64,000 bases of DNA from Geodermatophilus obscurus DSM 43160 (GCF_000025345.1 NC_013757.1:5146001-5210000), one strand, 5' to 3'; positions 23,610 to 32,677 are shown, numbered from the stretch's first letter. Made by a program: numbers and translations. Notes: a model not told the origin generated them from the letters alone.

Positions 23610-23925
23610 CGTGGCTTCGCTCCCATCTGAGCAGGGGGTTGCTCCCGTCAGGGACGGGGGTGTCCGCCGAACGGATCACGAAACGGCCTCGGTCGATCCG
23701 ACACGCCCAAGCGGGCTGGACATCGGCGTGTCGACCCGCTCCGAGGACGGATCGGTACCGCGAATCCGCTGCTCGGAGTGGCGCGACAGGGGTGTCGTCC
23801 CGCTCTGCGACGAGGGGACGAACGGTGACCCGGGGTCATGGTCGACTGCCCGGGCGTGTCGCAGATGGTGCGGCACCGGCGCGTCGCCTCCGCCGTCCGG
23901 CCCCCGCCTGCTCATCCTGGGAGGC
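23610..23925. other. intergenic stretch of 316 nt, nothing assigned
   Basis: This gap separates the divergent PRC-barrel and DUF3097 genes. I see GAACGGATCACGAAACGG and several CGATCC/GGATCG words but no convincing promoter hexamer pair, hairpin, small frame with a ribosome site, or member of the repeat families. It should hold two divergent promoters. Confidence 0.5.
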
Positions 23926-24735
23926 GTGCCTCCCCGCTCGCCGTACGACAACCTGGTGCACCCGCGCACCGTCAAGAAGCCCAGCCCCCAGGTCGAGGCC
24001 CAGCGCGACCTGGTCGTCGAGGACCCGAGCTCGGGGTTCGTGGGCGCCGTGGTGCGCTGCGAGAAGGCCGTCGTCCACCTCGAGGACCGGTTCGGGAAGG
24101 TGCGCGCCTACCCGCTCGGCCCCGGGTTCTGGGTCGACGGCCGCCCGGTCGTCCTCGTGCGCCCGAGGCCGCAGGCGCCGGTGGCCCCGACCCGCAGCGC
24201 GTCCGGCTCGACCTACGTGGCCGGCGCCCGAGCCCGGGTCGCCCGCGAGGGCCGGATCTACGTCGAGGGCAAGCACGACGCCGAGCTCGTCGAGAAGGTC
24301 TGGGGCCACGACCTGCGCATCGAGGGCGTCGTCGTGGAGCCGCTGCACGGCGTCGACGACCTGCCCGGCATCGTGCGCGACTTCCGCCCGGCGTCCGGAC
24401 GGCGGCTCGGGGTGCTGGTCGACCACCTGGTGACCGGCTCCAAGGAGTCCCGCATCGCCGCTCAGGTGACCGGGGACCACGCCCTGGTGGTCGGGCACCC
24501 GTTCATCGACATCTGGCAGGCCGTCAAGCCGTCGGTCGTCGGGATCAGGGCGTGGCCGGTGGTGCCCAAGGGCGAGTCCTGGAAGGACGGCGTCTGCCGC
24601 CGGCTGGGCTGGGAGGACGACACCGGCTACGTCTGGGCGCAGCGGATCCTCGCCCGGGTGCGCACCTGGACCGACCTGGAGCCGGCGCTGATCGGCCGGG
24701 TCGAAGAGCTCATCGACTTCGTGACGACGGACTGA
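23926..24735 (+). CDS. DUF3097 family protein
   Basis: A 269-residue actinobacterial protein of the DUF3097 family. The N-terminus YDNLVHPRTVKKPSPQVEAQ and the body segments SGFVGAVVRCEKAVVHLEDR, GPGFWVDGRPVVL, REGRIYVEGKHDAELVEKVWG and LGVLVDHLVTGSKESRIAAQV are highly typical. The EGKHDAELVEKVWG and DHLVTGSKESRIA segments look like a Toprim-like acidic fold, suggesting nucleic-acid or nucleotide chemistry, but no function is proven. GTG at 23926 is chosen by homology; the GGGAGG before it is only one nucleotide away, so the real start could differ by a few codons. It ends in a family A palindrome. Confidence 0.88.
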   Translation: MPPRSPYDNLVHPRTVKKPSPQVEAQRDLVVEDPSSGFVGAVVRCEKAVVHLEDRFGKVRAYPLGPGFWVDGRPVVLVRPRPQAPVAPTRSASGSTYVAGARARVAREGRIYVEGKHDAELVEKVWGHDLRIEGVVVEPLHGVDDLPGIVRDFRPASGRRLGVLVDHLVTGSKESRIAAQVTGDHALVVGHPFIDIWQAVKPSVVGIRAWPVVPKGESWKDGVCRRLGWEDDTGYVWAQRILARVRTWTDLEPALIGRVEELIDFVTTD

Positions 24736-24809
24736 GGAAGGACCCCCGCCCCCCACCGTCGCAGGACCCTGCAGGGGGCCGCACGAGCGGTGGAGGACGG
24801 GGTCGTCCC
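24736..24809. repeat. family A palindrome between convergent genes
   Basis: An outer pair GGACCCCCGCCCCCC (24742-24756) against GGAGGACGGGGTCGTCC (about 24792-24808) encloses GGACCCTGCAGGGGGCC (24763-24780), itself partly self-complementary. It divides the convergent DUF3097 and aldo/keto reductase genes. Confidence 0.65.
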
Positions 24810-25649
24810 TCAGCCCGGGATGTAGTTGAAGGTGTCCGGGTCGGGACCGGTGCGCTCGCCGCGGTCCAGACCGGTGAGCGTGGCCATGTCACCGGTGCCG
24901 AGCTCGAAGTCGAACAGCTCGAAGTTCTCCTGCATGCGCTGGCGGGAGACCGACTTCGGGAAGACGACGTCACCGCGCTGCACGTGCCACCGCAGCACGA
25001 CCTGGGCCGGGGTGCGGTCCAGCCGCTCGGCGATGGCCACGATCGCCGGGTCGTCGAGCACCTTGCCCTGCGCGATCGGCGACCAGGCCTCGGTGACGAT
25101 CTCGTGGTCGGCGTCGAAGGCCCGCAGCTCCTCCTGCGTGAGGTAGGGGTGCACCTCGATCTGGTTGACCGCGGGGCGCACCTGGGTCTCGCTGAACAGC
25201 CGGCGCAGGTGGTGGGCCTGGAAGTTCGAGACGCCGATCGCGCGGCAGCGGCCGCCGGCGTAGATCTCCTCCATCGCCTTCCAGGTCTCGATGTAGTCCA
25301 CGTCGATCCCCGGCAGCGGCCAGTGGACGAGGAAGAGGTCGAGGTACTCGAGGCCGAGGTCGCCCAGCGACTGGTCGAAGGCGCGCAGCGCGTCGTCGCG
25401 GCGGTGGAAGCCGTTGTTCAGCTTGCTGGTCACGAAGACCTCACCGCGGTCGATGCCGGAGCGTGCGACGGCCTCACCGACGCCCTTCTCGTTGCCGTAC
25501 ATCTCGGCGGTGTCGATGTGCCGGTAGCCGATCTCCAGGGCCGTGGAGACGGCGTCGGCGGTGTCCTCCGGCGGGACCTGGTAGACGCCGAACCCCAGCT
25601 GGGGGATCTCGACGCCGTTGTTGAGTCGGATCGCGGGCACGGTGGCCAC
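24810..25649 (-). CDS. aldo/keto reductase (2,5-diketo-D-gluconate reductase-like)
   Basis: A 279-residue AKR5-type enzyme with an intact tetrad: Asp and Tyr in YRHIDTAEMYGNEKG, Lys in FVTSKLNN and His in LFLVHWPLPG. The NADPH-binding end is FPKSVSRQRMQENFELFDFEL. Homologues reduce small aldehydes, methylglyoxal and 2,5-diketo-D-gluconate. In this setting a detoxifying role is likely, but the substrate is unproven. GTG at 25649 has GAGGAG 5 nt upstream. Compare the other AKR at 7486-8454, which has substitutions at two catalytic positions. Confidence 0.93.
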   Translation of the reverse strand: MATVPAIRLNNGVEIPQLGFGVYQVPPEDTADAVSTALEIGYRHIDTAEMYGNEKGVGEAVARSGIDRGEVFVTSKLNNGFHRRDDALRAFDQSLGDLGLEYLDLFLVHWPLPGIDVDYIETWKAMEEIYAGGRCRAIGVSNFQAHHLRRLFSETQVRPAVNQIEVHPYLTQEELRAFDADHEIVTEAWSPIAQGKVLDDPAIVAIAERLDRTPAQVVLRWHVQRGDVVFPKSVSRQRMQENFELFDFELGTGDMATLTGLDRGERTGPDPDTFNYIPG

Positions 25650-25747
25650 GAGGGCTCCTCTCGCTGACGGATGGGGGCGCCGCGCACACACGTGGGCGCA
25701 GCCTGCCTACCGACCGCCTACCCGGTCGACCGGCCCTCAACCCGTCG

Positions 25748-26929
25748 TCAGAAGTAGTCGAGCAACTGGACCGGCGGGCCGGACGCGAGCAGGTCCAGCG
25801 CGGCCGGGTCGTCCGGGCCGGAGACCAGCCCGGCCAGCGCCGCCACCCGTCCGCTGGTGATCCCGCAGTAGAGCTGCGCGAACCCGCGGACGTCGAGGGT
25901 CAGCCCCGGCTCGCGGCCGGGGCGGCGCAGCTCCCCGGCGCCGTCGGCGAGCTCCAGCTCCCACGGCCCGGTGTTCTCCGTCACGACCGGGTCGAGCAGC
26001 GTGAACGCCACCCGCCCGCGCACGTGCGCCGGCCAGCCGCGGTCGGCGACGGCGCGCACCACGTCGACCGGCCGGTGCATGAACGCCGCTCCAGGGCCCT
26101 CGGGTGAACGCTCGAGCGGGAGCACCCCGGCCACCGCGTCGCCGGTCAGCAGCGGCACCCGCACGGTGCGGGTCACGGTGCGCCAGCCGGCCAGCACCCC
26201 GACCAGCGCCCGCGCCGCCTCGGCGGTGACCGCGACCAGGTCGTGCACGGTCAGCCGCGCCTCGGGCCCGTAGCCGGTGCCGCGCTCGTACACCAGGGCC
26301 CCGGTCGGGACGCCGTCCTGCTCGACCACCGTGACGCCGTCCACCCCGTCGGGCCAGCGCCCCTCGTGCGGCAGGGCGAACGCGCCGCCGCGGCGGGTGA
26401 GCAGCCCGGTGCGGGGCCGGGCGAGGGCCTCGTACAGCGCGTCGACCACCGCGAGGTCGGCCGGCTCGCCCGGGCGCACCGCGACGCCGGGCACCGGGAC
26501 CGACGGCAGCGAGGCGGTGTCCAGGTCGGCCCGCTGCAGCGCGCCCACGACCTCCCACCCCAGCCGCCGGTAGACCGCCGAGACGGTCGGGTACAGCGCG
26601 CTGACCGCGGCCCCCCGCTCCCGGCCGCGGGCGAGCAGGTCGGCGAGCAGCGCCCGGGCCACCCCGCCGCCGCGGTGCTCGGGCAGCACGGCGACGCCGC
26701 CGACGTCGACCGTGGCCAGCGCGCGGCCGCCCCACCACTGCTCGTGGCCGGTGTCGGTGGCCTTGCCGACCAGCCGGCCGCGCTCGTCGAAGGCCCCGAT
26801 CCGCAGCAGCCCGGGGACCGGCCGCAGCGCCCGCTCCGGCGCCGTGGCCGGCCCGCCGAAGGCCAGCCGGCCCAGCTCCCAGGCGGCGGGCAGCTCGTCG
26901 TCGGCCAGCGGCCGCACGGTGAGGCTCAT
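25748..26929 (-). CDS. GNAT acetyltransferase, Eis-like
   Basis: A 393-residue enhanced-intracellular-survival type N-acetyltransferase. The N-terminal GNAT domain has VDVGGVAVLPEHRGGGVARALL, the acetyl-CoA loop, and the second GNAT-like lobe is followed by an SCP2-like C-terminal domain (GRVAFTLLDPVVTENTGPWEL, LTLDVRGFAQLYCGITS). The terminal carboxylate in LLDYF fits the Eis active site, where the C-terminal Phe acts as general base. Eis proteins acetylate amines on antibiotics, proteins or peptides. The ATG at 26929 overlaps the stop of the MFS transporter as ATGA, so the two are cotranscribed. Confidence 0.9.
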   Translation of the reverse strand: MSLTVRPLADDELPAAWELGRLAFGGPATAPERALRPVPGLLRIGAFDERGRLVGKATDTGHEQWWGGRALATVDVGGVAVLPEHRGGGVARALLADLLARGRERGAAVSALYPTVSAVYRRLGWEVVGALQRADLDTASLPSVPVPGVAVRPGEPADLAVVDALYEALARPRTGLLTRRGGAFALPHEGRWPDGVDGVTVVEQDGVPTGALVYERGTGYGPEARLTVHDLVAVTAEAARALVGVLAGWRTVTRTVRVPLLTGDAVAGVLPLERSPEGPGAAFMHRPVDVVRAVADRGWPAHVRGRVAFTLLDPVVTENTGPWELELADGAGELRRPGREPGLTLDVRGFAQLYCGITSGRVAALAGLVSGPDDPAALDLLASGPPVQLLDYF

Positions 26930-28149
26930 GCCGCCGGCACCGGCACCGGGCGGCTGCGCAACAGCGGTGCGCCGGCCAGCGCCACGAGCGCCGCCGCCGC
27001 CGCCGCTCCTGCCGGGACGGCGAACGCGGCCTCCGCGCCCCAGGCGTCGACGGCGGCCCCGGCCAGCGCGGAGCCGGCGGTGACACCCAGGGTGAGCCCG
27101 GTGGTGGTCCACGACAGCGCCTCGGTGAGCGCGGTCCGGGGCACCCGGGACTCGACCAGCGAGGTCCCCGAGACCAGCACCGGCGCGATCGCCGTGCCGG
27201 CGAGGAAGCCCGCGGGCACCAGCACCGCCAGCGACCCCACCCCCCACAGCAGTTGCGCGGCCACACCGAAGGCGACGGCGGTGACCAGGAAGCGGGCGGC
27301 CAGCGTCCCGGGCAGCCGGGCCACGCCGTAGAGCAGGCCCGCCACGAGGCTGCCGAAGGCGTAGACGGCCAGCGCCAGGCCGGCGAGCGCGGGCGCGCCC
27401 TGCTCGTCGGCGAACCCGACCACGACGACGTCCATCGCGCCGAAGACCGTGCCGACCGCCGCGTAGGTGACCGCCACGACGAGCACCGTCGCGTTCAGTG
27501 CGGCCCACCGCCGGGACGGCCCGCCGGGATCGGGCGGTGAGACGGCCGGCTCGGTGGCATGCTGCCGGGCCAGCCAGAGGCCGCCGATCGCCCCGAGCGT
27601 GATGCCGGTGAGGAAGCCGACGGGTGGGGCGAGCAGCGTGGCCAGCAGCGTCACCAGCGGCGGACCGACGACGAAGACGACCTCGTCGACGACGGCCTCC
27701 AGCGCGAAGGCGGTCTGTCGGCGGCCCGGCTCGGCCAGCGCCTCCGCCCACCGGGCCCGCACCAGCGACCCGATGTTGGGCCCGCTGGCGCCGCACAGCG
27801 CGGCGAGCGCGAACCAGGTCCACAGCGGCCCGCCGGCCGTCACCGCCGCGACGAAGCCGTAGCCGCAGAGCAGGTAGCCGGTCATGGCCACGCGCAGGAC
27901 GGCGCCCTGCCCGCGGCGGTCCATGGCGCGCGCCCACTGCGGGCTGGCGATCGAGAAGCTCAGCGCGAGCGTGCCCGACACCGCGCCGGCCAGGCCGTAG
28001 CTGCCGGTCTCGCCGGCGACGAGCAGGACGGCGCCCAGGCCGAGCATGGGGATGGGCAGCCGGGCGACCCACCCGGCGAAGGAGAACGCGACCGAGCCGG
28101 GGACGGCGAACAGGCGGGCGTAGGGACTGAACACGGTGCGGGGTGACAC
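26926..28149 (-). CDS. MFS transporter
   Basis: A 407-residue major facilitator with about 12 hydrophobic segments (for example SYGLAGAVSGTLALSF, FALAALCGASGPNIGSLV, VVFVVGPPLVTLLATLLA, LGVTAGSALAGAAVDAWG). WARAMDRRGQGAVLR is the conserved loop 2-3 motif. The nearest type is the small drug or sugar efflux branch of actinobacteria; the cargo is unknown. Two GTG starts are possible, 28149 and 28134, neither with a strong ribosome site. It is the first gene of a two-gene operon with the Eis-like acetyltransferase, a pairing that could modify and export the same compound (inference). Confidence 0.9.
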   Translation of the reverse strand: MSPRTVFSPYARLFAVPGSVAFSFAGWVARLPIPMLGLGAVLLVAGETGSYGLAGAVSGTLALSFSIASPQWARAMDRRGQGAVLRVAMTGYLLCGYGFVAAVTAGGPLWTWFALAALCGASGPNIGSLVRARWAEALAEPGRRQTAFALEAVVDEVVFVVGPPLVTLLATLLAPPVGFLTGITLGAIGGLWLARQHATEPAVSPPDPGGPSRRWAALNATVLVVAVTYAAVGTVFGAMDVVVVGFADEQGAPALAGLALAVYAFGSLVAGLLYGVARLPGTLAARFLVTAVAFGVAAQLLWGVGSLAVLVPAGFLAGTAIAPVLVSGTSLVESRVPRTALTEALSWTTTGLTLGVTAGSALAGAAVDAWGAEAAFAVPAGAAAAAALVALAGAPLLRSRPVPVPAA

Positions 28150-28350
28150 GGGACGTCTCGCGCTTCCTGGCCACAGGCGAGTGCGGGGATGCCCGCCGGT
28201 CTCTCGGGTGGCCCCGCGACGGTAGCAACGCGCCCCTGTGGCCCGCCGCCGCGATTCCGCCGCCCGGCGCGCCGCCCGATGGTTGCTTGACGTTTCATTC
28301 ACTCTTAGTGAGCGACCGCACACGCGCCGCACCCCTGCCGAAGGAGCCCC

Positions 28351-29229
28351 GTGTCCGCGAACTCCCGCCCGCGCCTGCTGCCGGCCGTCGTCCTCGGTCT
28401 CGCCGTCCTGCTCGCCCCGGGGACCGCCGCCGCCAAGGGCGGCGACGACCCGGTCGCCTCCGCCGAGGACGGCGGCTCGACGACGACCACCGCGACGGCT
28501 GGCGACTTCGCCGTCACCGTCAACGGCCGCACGACGAACCCGGCCGCCGGTCAGGAGGCCCGGCTGCGCGACGTGACCCCGACCGGCCCGATCGCCGTCC
28601 GCGGACAGCACGTCGGGTTCACGATCGACCCCGCGACGCTCGGCGTCCTGGACTACACGCTGACCGGCGCGCCGGACCCGCAGCGGATGGTGACCACCCC
28701 GACCGTCGTCTTCGCCTCGAAGGTGCCGCAGCTGACCGCCGCCCAGCTGCGCGGCGTGCGGCTCGGCGAGCTGCGGCTGCGCGACGGCGTCCTCGTCGCG
28801 GAGTTCACCACCGCCGCCGGCAAGCTCAAGGTGCAGGCCAAGGACGCCCCGCAGGGCGGCATCTTCCAGATGGAGCAGGAGTTCGGCGGCCCGGTCGAGT
28901 ACCTGCACACCCTCGGCCCGACGCTCTTCTACTTCGTCAACGAGTACACCGGGAAGATCAATTTCGGGAACGGCGTCCCCGGCGACGCGACGCACCAGAT
29001 GCTGCTCGGCAAGGACAGCCCGCAGGTGGCCACCAAGCTCGCCCAGGACGGGACGACGACCCGCTGGTCGGTCGCCCCGGGCGGCCGGATGGGCGGCGTG
29101 CTCGGCGAGGACTCGATCGAGCTGTCGGCCGGCGCGACCAACTGCACCACCGACTGCCAGGCCCGCAACCGGATCCAGGGCTCGGTGCCGGTGCCGCCGG
29201 AGCCGGTGTCGCCGACGCCCATCGGCTGA
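28351..29229 (+). CDS. secreted hypothetical protein
   Basis: A 292-residue protein with a clear signal peptide: basic MSANSRPR, hydrophobic LLPAVVLGLAVLLAPGTAAA and a likely cut near residue 28. A Thr/Ala-rich linker (about 40-50) is followed by a mostly beta domain with PTVVFASKVPQLTAAQLRGV and GGPVEYLHTLGPTLFYFVNEY. A Cys pair in NCTTDCQARN near the C-terminus may form a disulfide. I do not recognise the family. GTG at 28351 follows AAGGAG. The 200-nt upstream gap has a TCACT-CTT-AGTGA dyad near 28298. It is followed by the Mo-cofactor gene moaA, but a common transcript is unproven. Confidence 0.8.
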   Translation: MSANSRPRLLPAVVLGLAVLLAPGTAAAKGGDDPVASAEDGGSTTTTATAGDFAVTVNGRTTNPAAGQEARLRDVTPTGPIAVRGQHVGFTIDPATLGVLDYTLTGAPDPQRMVTTPTVVFASKVPQLTAAQLRGVRLGELRLRDGVLVAEFTTAAGKLKVQAKDAPQGGIFQMEQEFGGPVEYLHTLGPTLFYFVNEYTGKINFGNGVPGDATHQMLLGKDSPQVATKLAQDGTTTRWSVAPGGRMGGVLGEDSIELSAGATNCTTDCQARNRIQGSVPVPPEPVSPTPIG

Positions 29230-29329
29230 CCCCGGCAGTCCCGGTGGGGGGCGACCGGAGCTCCGGTCGCCCCCCACCACCCGCTCGGGGAGCGGCACAG
29301 CGTCGTCCTCCCGCACTACATTCGCAGGC

Positions 29330-30382
29330 GTGACCTCGACCAGCCCGCTCCCGGACCCGGTGGTCCGCCGTCCGGACCCCGCCCCCGGCACCGGTGGGCT
29401 CGTGGACCGGCACGGCCGGGTCGCGACCGACCTGCGGGTGTCGCTGACCGACCGGTGCAACCTGCGCTGCACGTACTGCATGCCACCCGAGGGCCTGGAC
29501 TGGCTGCCCAAGGTCGAGGTGCTCACCGACGAGGAGATCGCCCGGCTGGTCCGCATCGGCGTCGAGCAGCTCGGCATCCGCGAGGTCCGCTTCACCGGCG
29601 GCGAGCCGCTGCTGCGTCCCGGCCTCGTCGGCATCGTCGCAGCCGCCACCGCGCTGCAGCCGCGCCCCGAGGTCAGCCTGACCACCAACGCGATCGGCCT
29701 GGCCCGGGTCGCCCCGGCGCTGGCCGCCGCCGGGCTGGACCGGATCAACGTCAGCCTCGACACCCTCGACCGCGACCGCTTCAAGCAGCTCACCCACCGC
29801 GACCGGCTCGACGACGTCCTCGCCGGACTGGCCGCCGCGCAGCGGGCCGGGCTCACGCCGGTCAAGGTCAACGCCGTCCTGCTGCGGGGGATGAACGAGG
29901 AGGACGCCGTCCCGCTGCTGGACTTCTGCCTCGAGCACGGCTACCAGCTGCGCTTCATCGAGCAGATGCCGCTGGACGCCCACCACGCCTGGACCCGCGG
30001 CGAGATGGTCACCGCCGAGGACATCCTCGAGCGGCTGTCAGCGGCGCACACCCTGACCCCGGATACCGAGGAGCGCGGCTCGGCCCCGGCCGAGCGCTGG
30101 CTGGTCGACGGCGGCCCGGCGACCGTCGGTGTCATCGCCTCGGTGACCCGCTCCTTCTGCGGCAGCTGCGACCGCACCCGGCTGACCGCCGACGGGCAGG
30201 TCCGCAACTGTCTGTTCGCCCGCGAGGAGTCCGACCTGCGGACGGCGCTGCGCGACGGCGCCACCGACGCCGAGCTGGCCGACCGCTGGCGGATCGCCAC
30301 CCTCGGCAAGCTGCCCGGGCACGGCATCGACGACCCGAGCTTCCTGCAGCCCGCGCGGCCCATGTCGGCGATCGGGGGCTGA
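29330..30382 (+). CDS. moaA: GTP 3',8-cyclase MoaA
   Basis: A 350-residue radical SAM enzyme for the first step of molybdopterin synthesis, GTP to cyclic 3',8-dihydro-GTP. The N-terminal cluster is C43, C47 and C50 (CNLRCTYC). The C-terminal cluster is FCGSCDRTRLTADGQVRNC (C-x2-C-x13-C). RFTGGEPLLRPG is the SAM motif. The chain ends in the catalytically needed MSAIGG double glycine. GTG at 29330. It is followed by moaD with a 2-nt gap. The other Mo-cofactor genes (moaE, MobA/MocA-like) lie 2.3 kb away on the opposite strand. Confidence 0.97.
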   Translation: MTSTSPLPDPVVRRPDPAPGTGGLVDRHGRVATDLRVSLTDRCNLRCTYCMPPEGLDWLPKVEVLTDEEIARLVRIGVEQLGIREVRFTGGEPLLRPGLVGIVAAATALQPRPEVSLTTNAIGLARVAPALAAAGLDRINVSLDTLDRDRFKQLTHRDRLDDVLAGLAAAQRAGLTPVKVNAVLLRGMNEEDAVPLLDFCLEHGYQLRFIEQMPLDAHHAWTRGEMVTAEDILERLSAAHTLTPDTEERGSAPAERWLVDGGPATVGVIASVTRSFCGSCDRTRLTADGQVRNCLFAREESDLRTALRDGATDAELADRWRIATLGKLPGHGIDDPSFLQPARPMSAIGG

Positions 30383-30384
30383 CC

Positions 30385-30633
30385 ATGGCAGCGAGCGTCA
30401 CCGTCCGGTACTTCGCCGGGGCCCGCGCGGCCGCCGGCGTGGAGACCGAGACCCGGGACGCCGGCACGCTCGACGAGCTCGTCGGCCAGATCGTCGAGAC
30501 GCACGGGGAGCGGCTGGAGAAGGTGCTCACCGCCTGCTCGTTCCTCGTCGACGGCACCCAGACCCGGGACCGGTCGCTGGCGCTGGCGCCCGGCGCGGTC
30601 GTCGACGTGCTGCCGCCCTTCGCCGGAGGCTGA
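30385..30633 (+). CDS. moaD: molybdopterin synthase sulfur carrier MoaD
   Basis: An 82-residue ubiquitin-fold protein ending in FAGG, the C-terminal Gly-Gly that is adenylated and thiocarboxylated before sulfur transfer to precursor Z. The beta-grasp pattern VTVRYFAGARAAAGVETETR and VVDVLPPFAGG is typical. ATG at 30385 follows the moaA stop by 2 nt, so it is translationally coupled. Its partner subunit MoaE is at 32678-33088 on the other strand. A family A palindrome follows directly. Confidence 0.93.
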   Translation: MAASVTVRYFAGARAAAGVETETRDAGTLDELVGQIVETHGERLEKVLTACSFLVDGTQTRDRSLALAPGAVVDVLPPFAGG

Positions 30634-30709
30634 AGAAGAATCCCGACCCCGGCCCCGGCCCGAGGCTCGCCCCGAGCTTGCGAGGGTGAGGAGGACGGGG
30701 TCCTTCTCC
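30634..30709. repeat. family A palindrome after moaD
   Basis: GAATCCCGACCCCGGCC (30640-30656) and GAGGACGGGGTCCTTC (about 30691-30706) flank CGAGGCTCGCCCCGAGCTTGCGAGG, which holds the family's central word. The pairing is weaker than in other copies. It probably ends the moaA-moaD transcript. Confidence 0.6.
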
Positions 30710-30756
30710 TGCCCGGGGGCCGCCCGGCCGTCTCGCCGTCGGCGGAGAATGGGCCC

Positions 30757-30978
30757 ATGAGCATCTGGGGCAGGGCGAAGGCCAGGGTCGAGGAACTCGT
30801 CGGCCGCGCCGAGGAGGTGTACGGCGAGTCCCACGGGGACGCCGCCGCGCAGCTGCACGGAGAGGCCCACCGGCTGGAGGGCGAGGCCGAGGAGGAGGCC
30901 GCGCTGCACGAGGAGGGCGCACAGCGCGACGACGCCGTCCGGCGGAACCCGGACGACGGAGCTGCCCCGGTCCGCTGA
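30757..30978 (+). CDS. small acidic CsbD-like hypothetical protein
   Basis: A 73-residue very hydrophilic protein: GRAKARVEELVGRAEEVYGE, then E/A/H-rich helix repeats (QLHGEAHRLEGEAEEEAALH) and an acidic/proline tail. It resembles the CsbD/YjbJ stress-protein pattern in its first 30 residues, but the match is weak. It is likely one long helix or disordered. ATG at 30757, with no strong ribosome site. It lies between the moaD palindrome and the GAF-domain gene. Confidence 0.6.
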   Translation: MSIWGRAKARVEELVGRAEEVYGESHGDAAAQLHGEAHRLEGEAEEEAALHEEGAQRDDAVRRNPDDGAAPVR

Positions 30979-31024
30979 TCTGCGCACGATCCAGTACCGG
31001 AATGCTGACCGACCGAGGACGATC

Positions 31025-31561
31025 GTGGGCATGACCGTTCCCGCCGTCCTGGACGTCGCCCCCTGGCGCGACTTCCCGGCCGCGGCTTGCGGAGCGATCG
31101 CGGCACTGCACGAGCGCCTGGGCTGGGACGTGTGGGTGGTGACCCGCGTCGTGGACGACCGGCAGGTCGTGCTGCACGCCCATCCACCCGACGTGGTCCG
31201 ACCCGGGACCTGGCTCCCGTGGGCGGACACCTTCTGTCGTGCCATGGTCGCCGGGGAGGCCCCACGGGCCGCTACGGTCACCGCCGCCGTCCCGGCCTTC
31301 GCCAAGCGCATGACCGGGCCGACCTCGCGGATCGCCGCCTACATCGGCGTCCCGCTCGTCAGCCCGGAGGGGGAACTGTTCGGCACGCTGTGCGCCTGGG
31401 GGTTCCGTGCCCGGCCGCGCAGTGCCGCGCGTGACCTGCCCCTGGTCGAGACGGTGGCACGCCTGCTGAGCACGCTCCTCGCCGCCGGCATGACGCCGCC
31501 GGACCCGGTCGAGGGGAGCATGCGACTCCGAGCCGGAGGCCCGGACCAGTCGGCGGTCTGA
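31025..31561 (+). CDS. GAF-domain sensor protein
   Basis: A 178-residue single GAF domain protein. WDVWVVTRVVDDRQVVLHAHP, WADTFCRAMVAGEAPRAATV and IAAYIGVPLVSPEGELFGTLCAW are the standard GAF strands, the last being very typical. The C-terminal 25 residues are basic and may be disordered. There is no output domain, so it must act with another protein, for example as a sensor in signal transduction. GTG at 31025 follows GAGGA; an ATG two codons later is an alternative. Ligand unknown. Confidence 0.8.
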   Translation: MGMTVPAVLDVAPWRDFPAAACGAIAALHERLGWDVWVVTRVVDDRQVVLHAHPPDVVRPGTWLPWADTFCRAMVAGEAPRAATVTAAVPAFAKRMTGPTSRIAAYIGVPLVSPEGELFGTLCAWGFRARPRSAARDLPLVETVARLLSTLLAAGMTPPDPVEGSMRLRAGGPDQSAV

Positions 31562-31686
31562 GGACCCTTCTCGTGCAGCGCGTCCAGGTCCACAGTGGGC
31601 ACCGGCGGTGAGCCCACGCCCGTCCTGATGCGTCCGAGCCCCTGCCCGTGCGCGGGCTCGGACGCGGCCCGACCAGGAGGCCCTCG

Positions 31687-32664
31687 ATGGCCAGGTCCGC
31701 CCGGTACACGCCCGCGAACCGGACCCGCAGGGCGGCGCTGCTCCTCGCTCCGGTGGTGGGAGTGCTGGCCGTCACCGCCGCCCCGGCCGCGGCGCAGCCG
31801 GAGGGCGACGACGTCATCGTCCTCCCCGGCGCGAGCTCCGCGGAGGGCATCGCCGAGGGCCGCGGTGACACCTTCTACGCCGGGGACCTGTTCCGGGGGG
31901 ACGTCTTCCGGGGAGACCTCGGGCGCAGGACTGCGGAGCTGTTCATCGACGCCCCCGACGGCCGGATGGCCATCGGCATGTTCGCCGACCTCGAGCACGA
32001 CCTTCTCTTCGTGGCAGGCGGCGGCGCCTTCCCCGGCGCCCCCGGCACCTCTCCGGGCCGGGCGTACGTGTACGACCTGTGCACGGGCGCCGCGGTCGCC
32101 ACCTACGAGCTCGGCGACCCCGGCGGGTCGTTCGTCAACGACGTCACCGTCACCCCGGACGGCGCCTGGTTCACCGACAGCCGTCAGCCCCGGCTGTACC
32201 TCGTCCCCGTCCACGACCGCGAGCCCGGGACGGCGCGGACCCTGGAGCTGACGGGCGGGGCGGCCGAGCGGCCCGCGGACATCAACCTCAACGGGATCGC
32301 CGCCACCCCCGACGGCGGGACGCTCGTGGTCGCGCACTCGGCCAACGGCGCTGTCTACACCGTGGACCCGGAGACCGGGTCCAGCACCCGGATCGCCGGG
32401 GTCGACGTGCCGAGCGTGGACGGCATCCAGGTCGAGGGCAACGACCTCTGGGCGGTGCAGAACCAGCTGAACCAGGTGGTCCGGGTCCGGCTGAGCGCCG
32501 ACCTGACCTCCGGGGCGGTCGAGGAGACGATCCACGACGAGGACTTCCAGGTCCCGACGACGCTGATCGTGTCGGACGGCGACCTGGCCGTGGTGAACGC
32601 CAAGTTCGACACCGGCATCCCGCCGACCGCGGATCGCTTCGAGGTGGTTCTGGTCGACCGCTGA
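31687..32664 (+). CDS. secreted SMP-30/gluconolactonase-like beta-propeller protein
   Basis: A 325-residue protein with a signal peptide (RTRRAALLLAPVVGVLAVTA, cut near APAAAQ) and a six-bladed-propeller repeat pattern: SSAEGIAEGRGDTFYAGDLF, NDVTVTPDGAWFTDS, DINLNGIAATPDGGTLVVAH, VDGIQVEGNDLWAVQ. Homologues are annotated as SMP-30 or superoxide-dismutase-like secreted proteins; enzymatic activity is not proven. A single Cys occurs in the mature part. ATG at 31687 has AGGAGG upstream. It converges with moaE, with only 13 nt between the stops. Confidence 0.85.
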   Translation: MARSARYTPANRTRRAALLLAPVVGVLAVTAAPAAAQPEGDDVIVLPGASSAEGIAEGRGDTFYAGDLFRGDVFRGDLGRRTAELFIDAPDGRMAIGMFADLEHDLLFVAGGGAFPGAPGTSPGRAYVYDLCTGAAVATYELGDPGGSFVNDVTVTPDGAWFTDSRQPRLYLVPVHDREPGTARTLELTGGAAERPADINLNGIAATPDGGTLVVAHSANGAVYTVDPETGSSTRIAGVDVPSVDGIQVEGNDLWAVQNQLNQVVRVRLSADLTSGAVEETIHDEDFQVPTTLIVSDGDLAVVNAKFDTGIPPTADRFEVVLVDR

Positions 32665-32677
32665 CGGGGCAGACGCG

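Noticed and set aside
21135-23630. 831-codon plus-strand frame
   Set aside because: It is antisense to the CoxD-like ATPase and the PRC-barrel protein; its repetitive valine/aspartate segments mirror the linker of the latter.
28286-28311. Promoter TTGACG with a -10 before the secreted protein gene
   Set aside because: TTGACG is present, but no TAnnnT hexamer lies at 16-19 nt; only a short TCACT-CTT-AGTGA dyad is seen.
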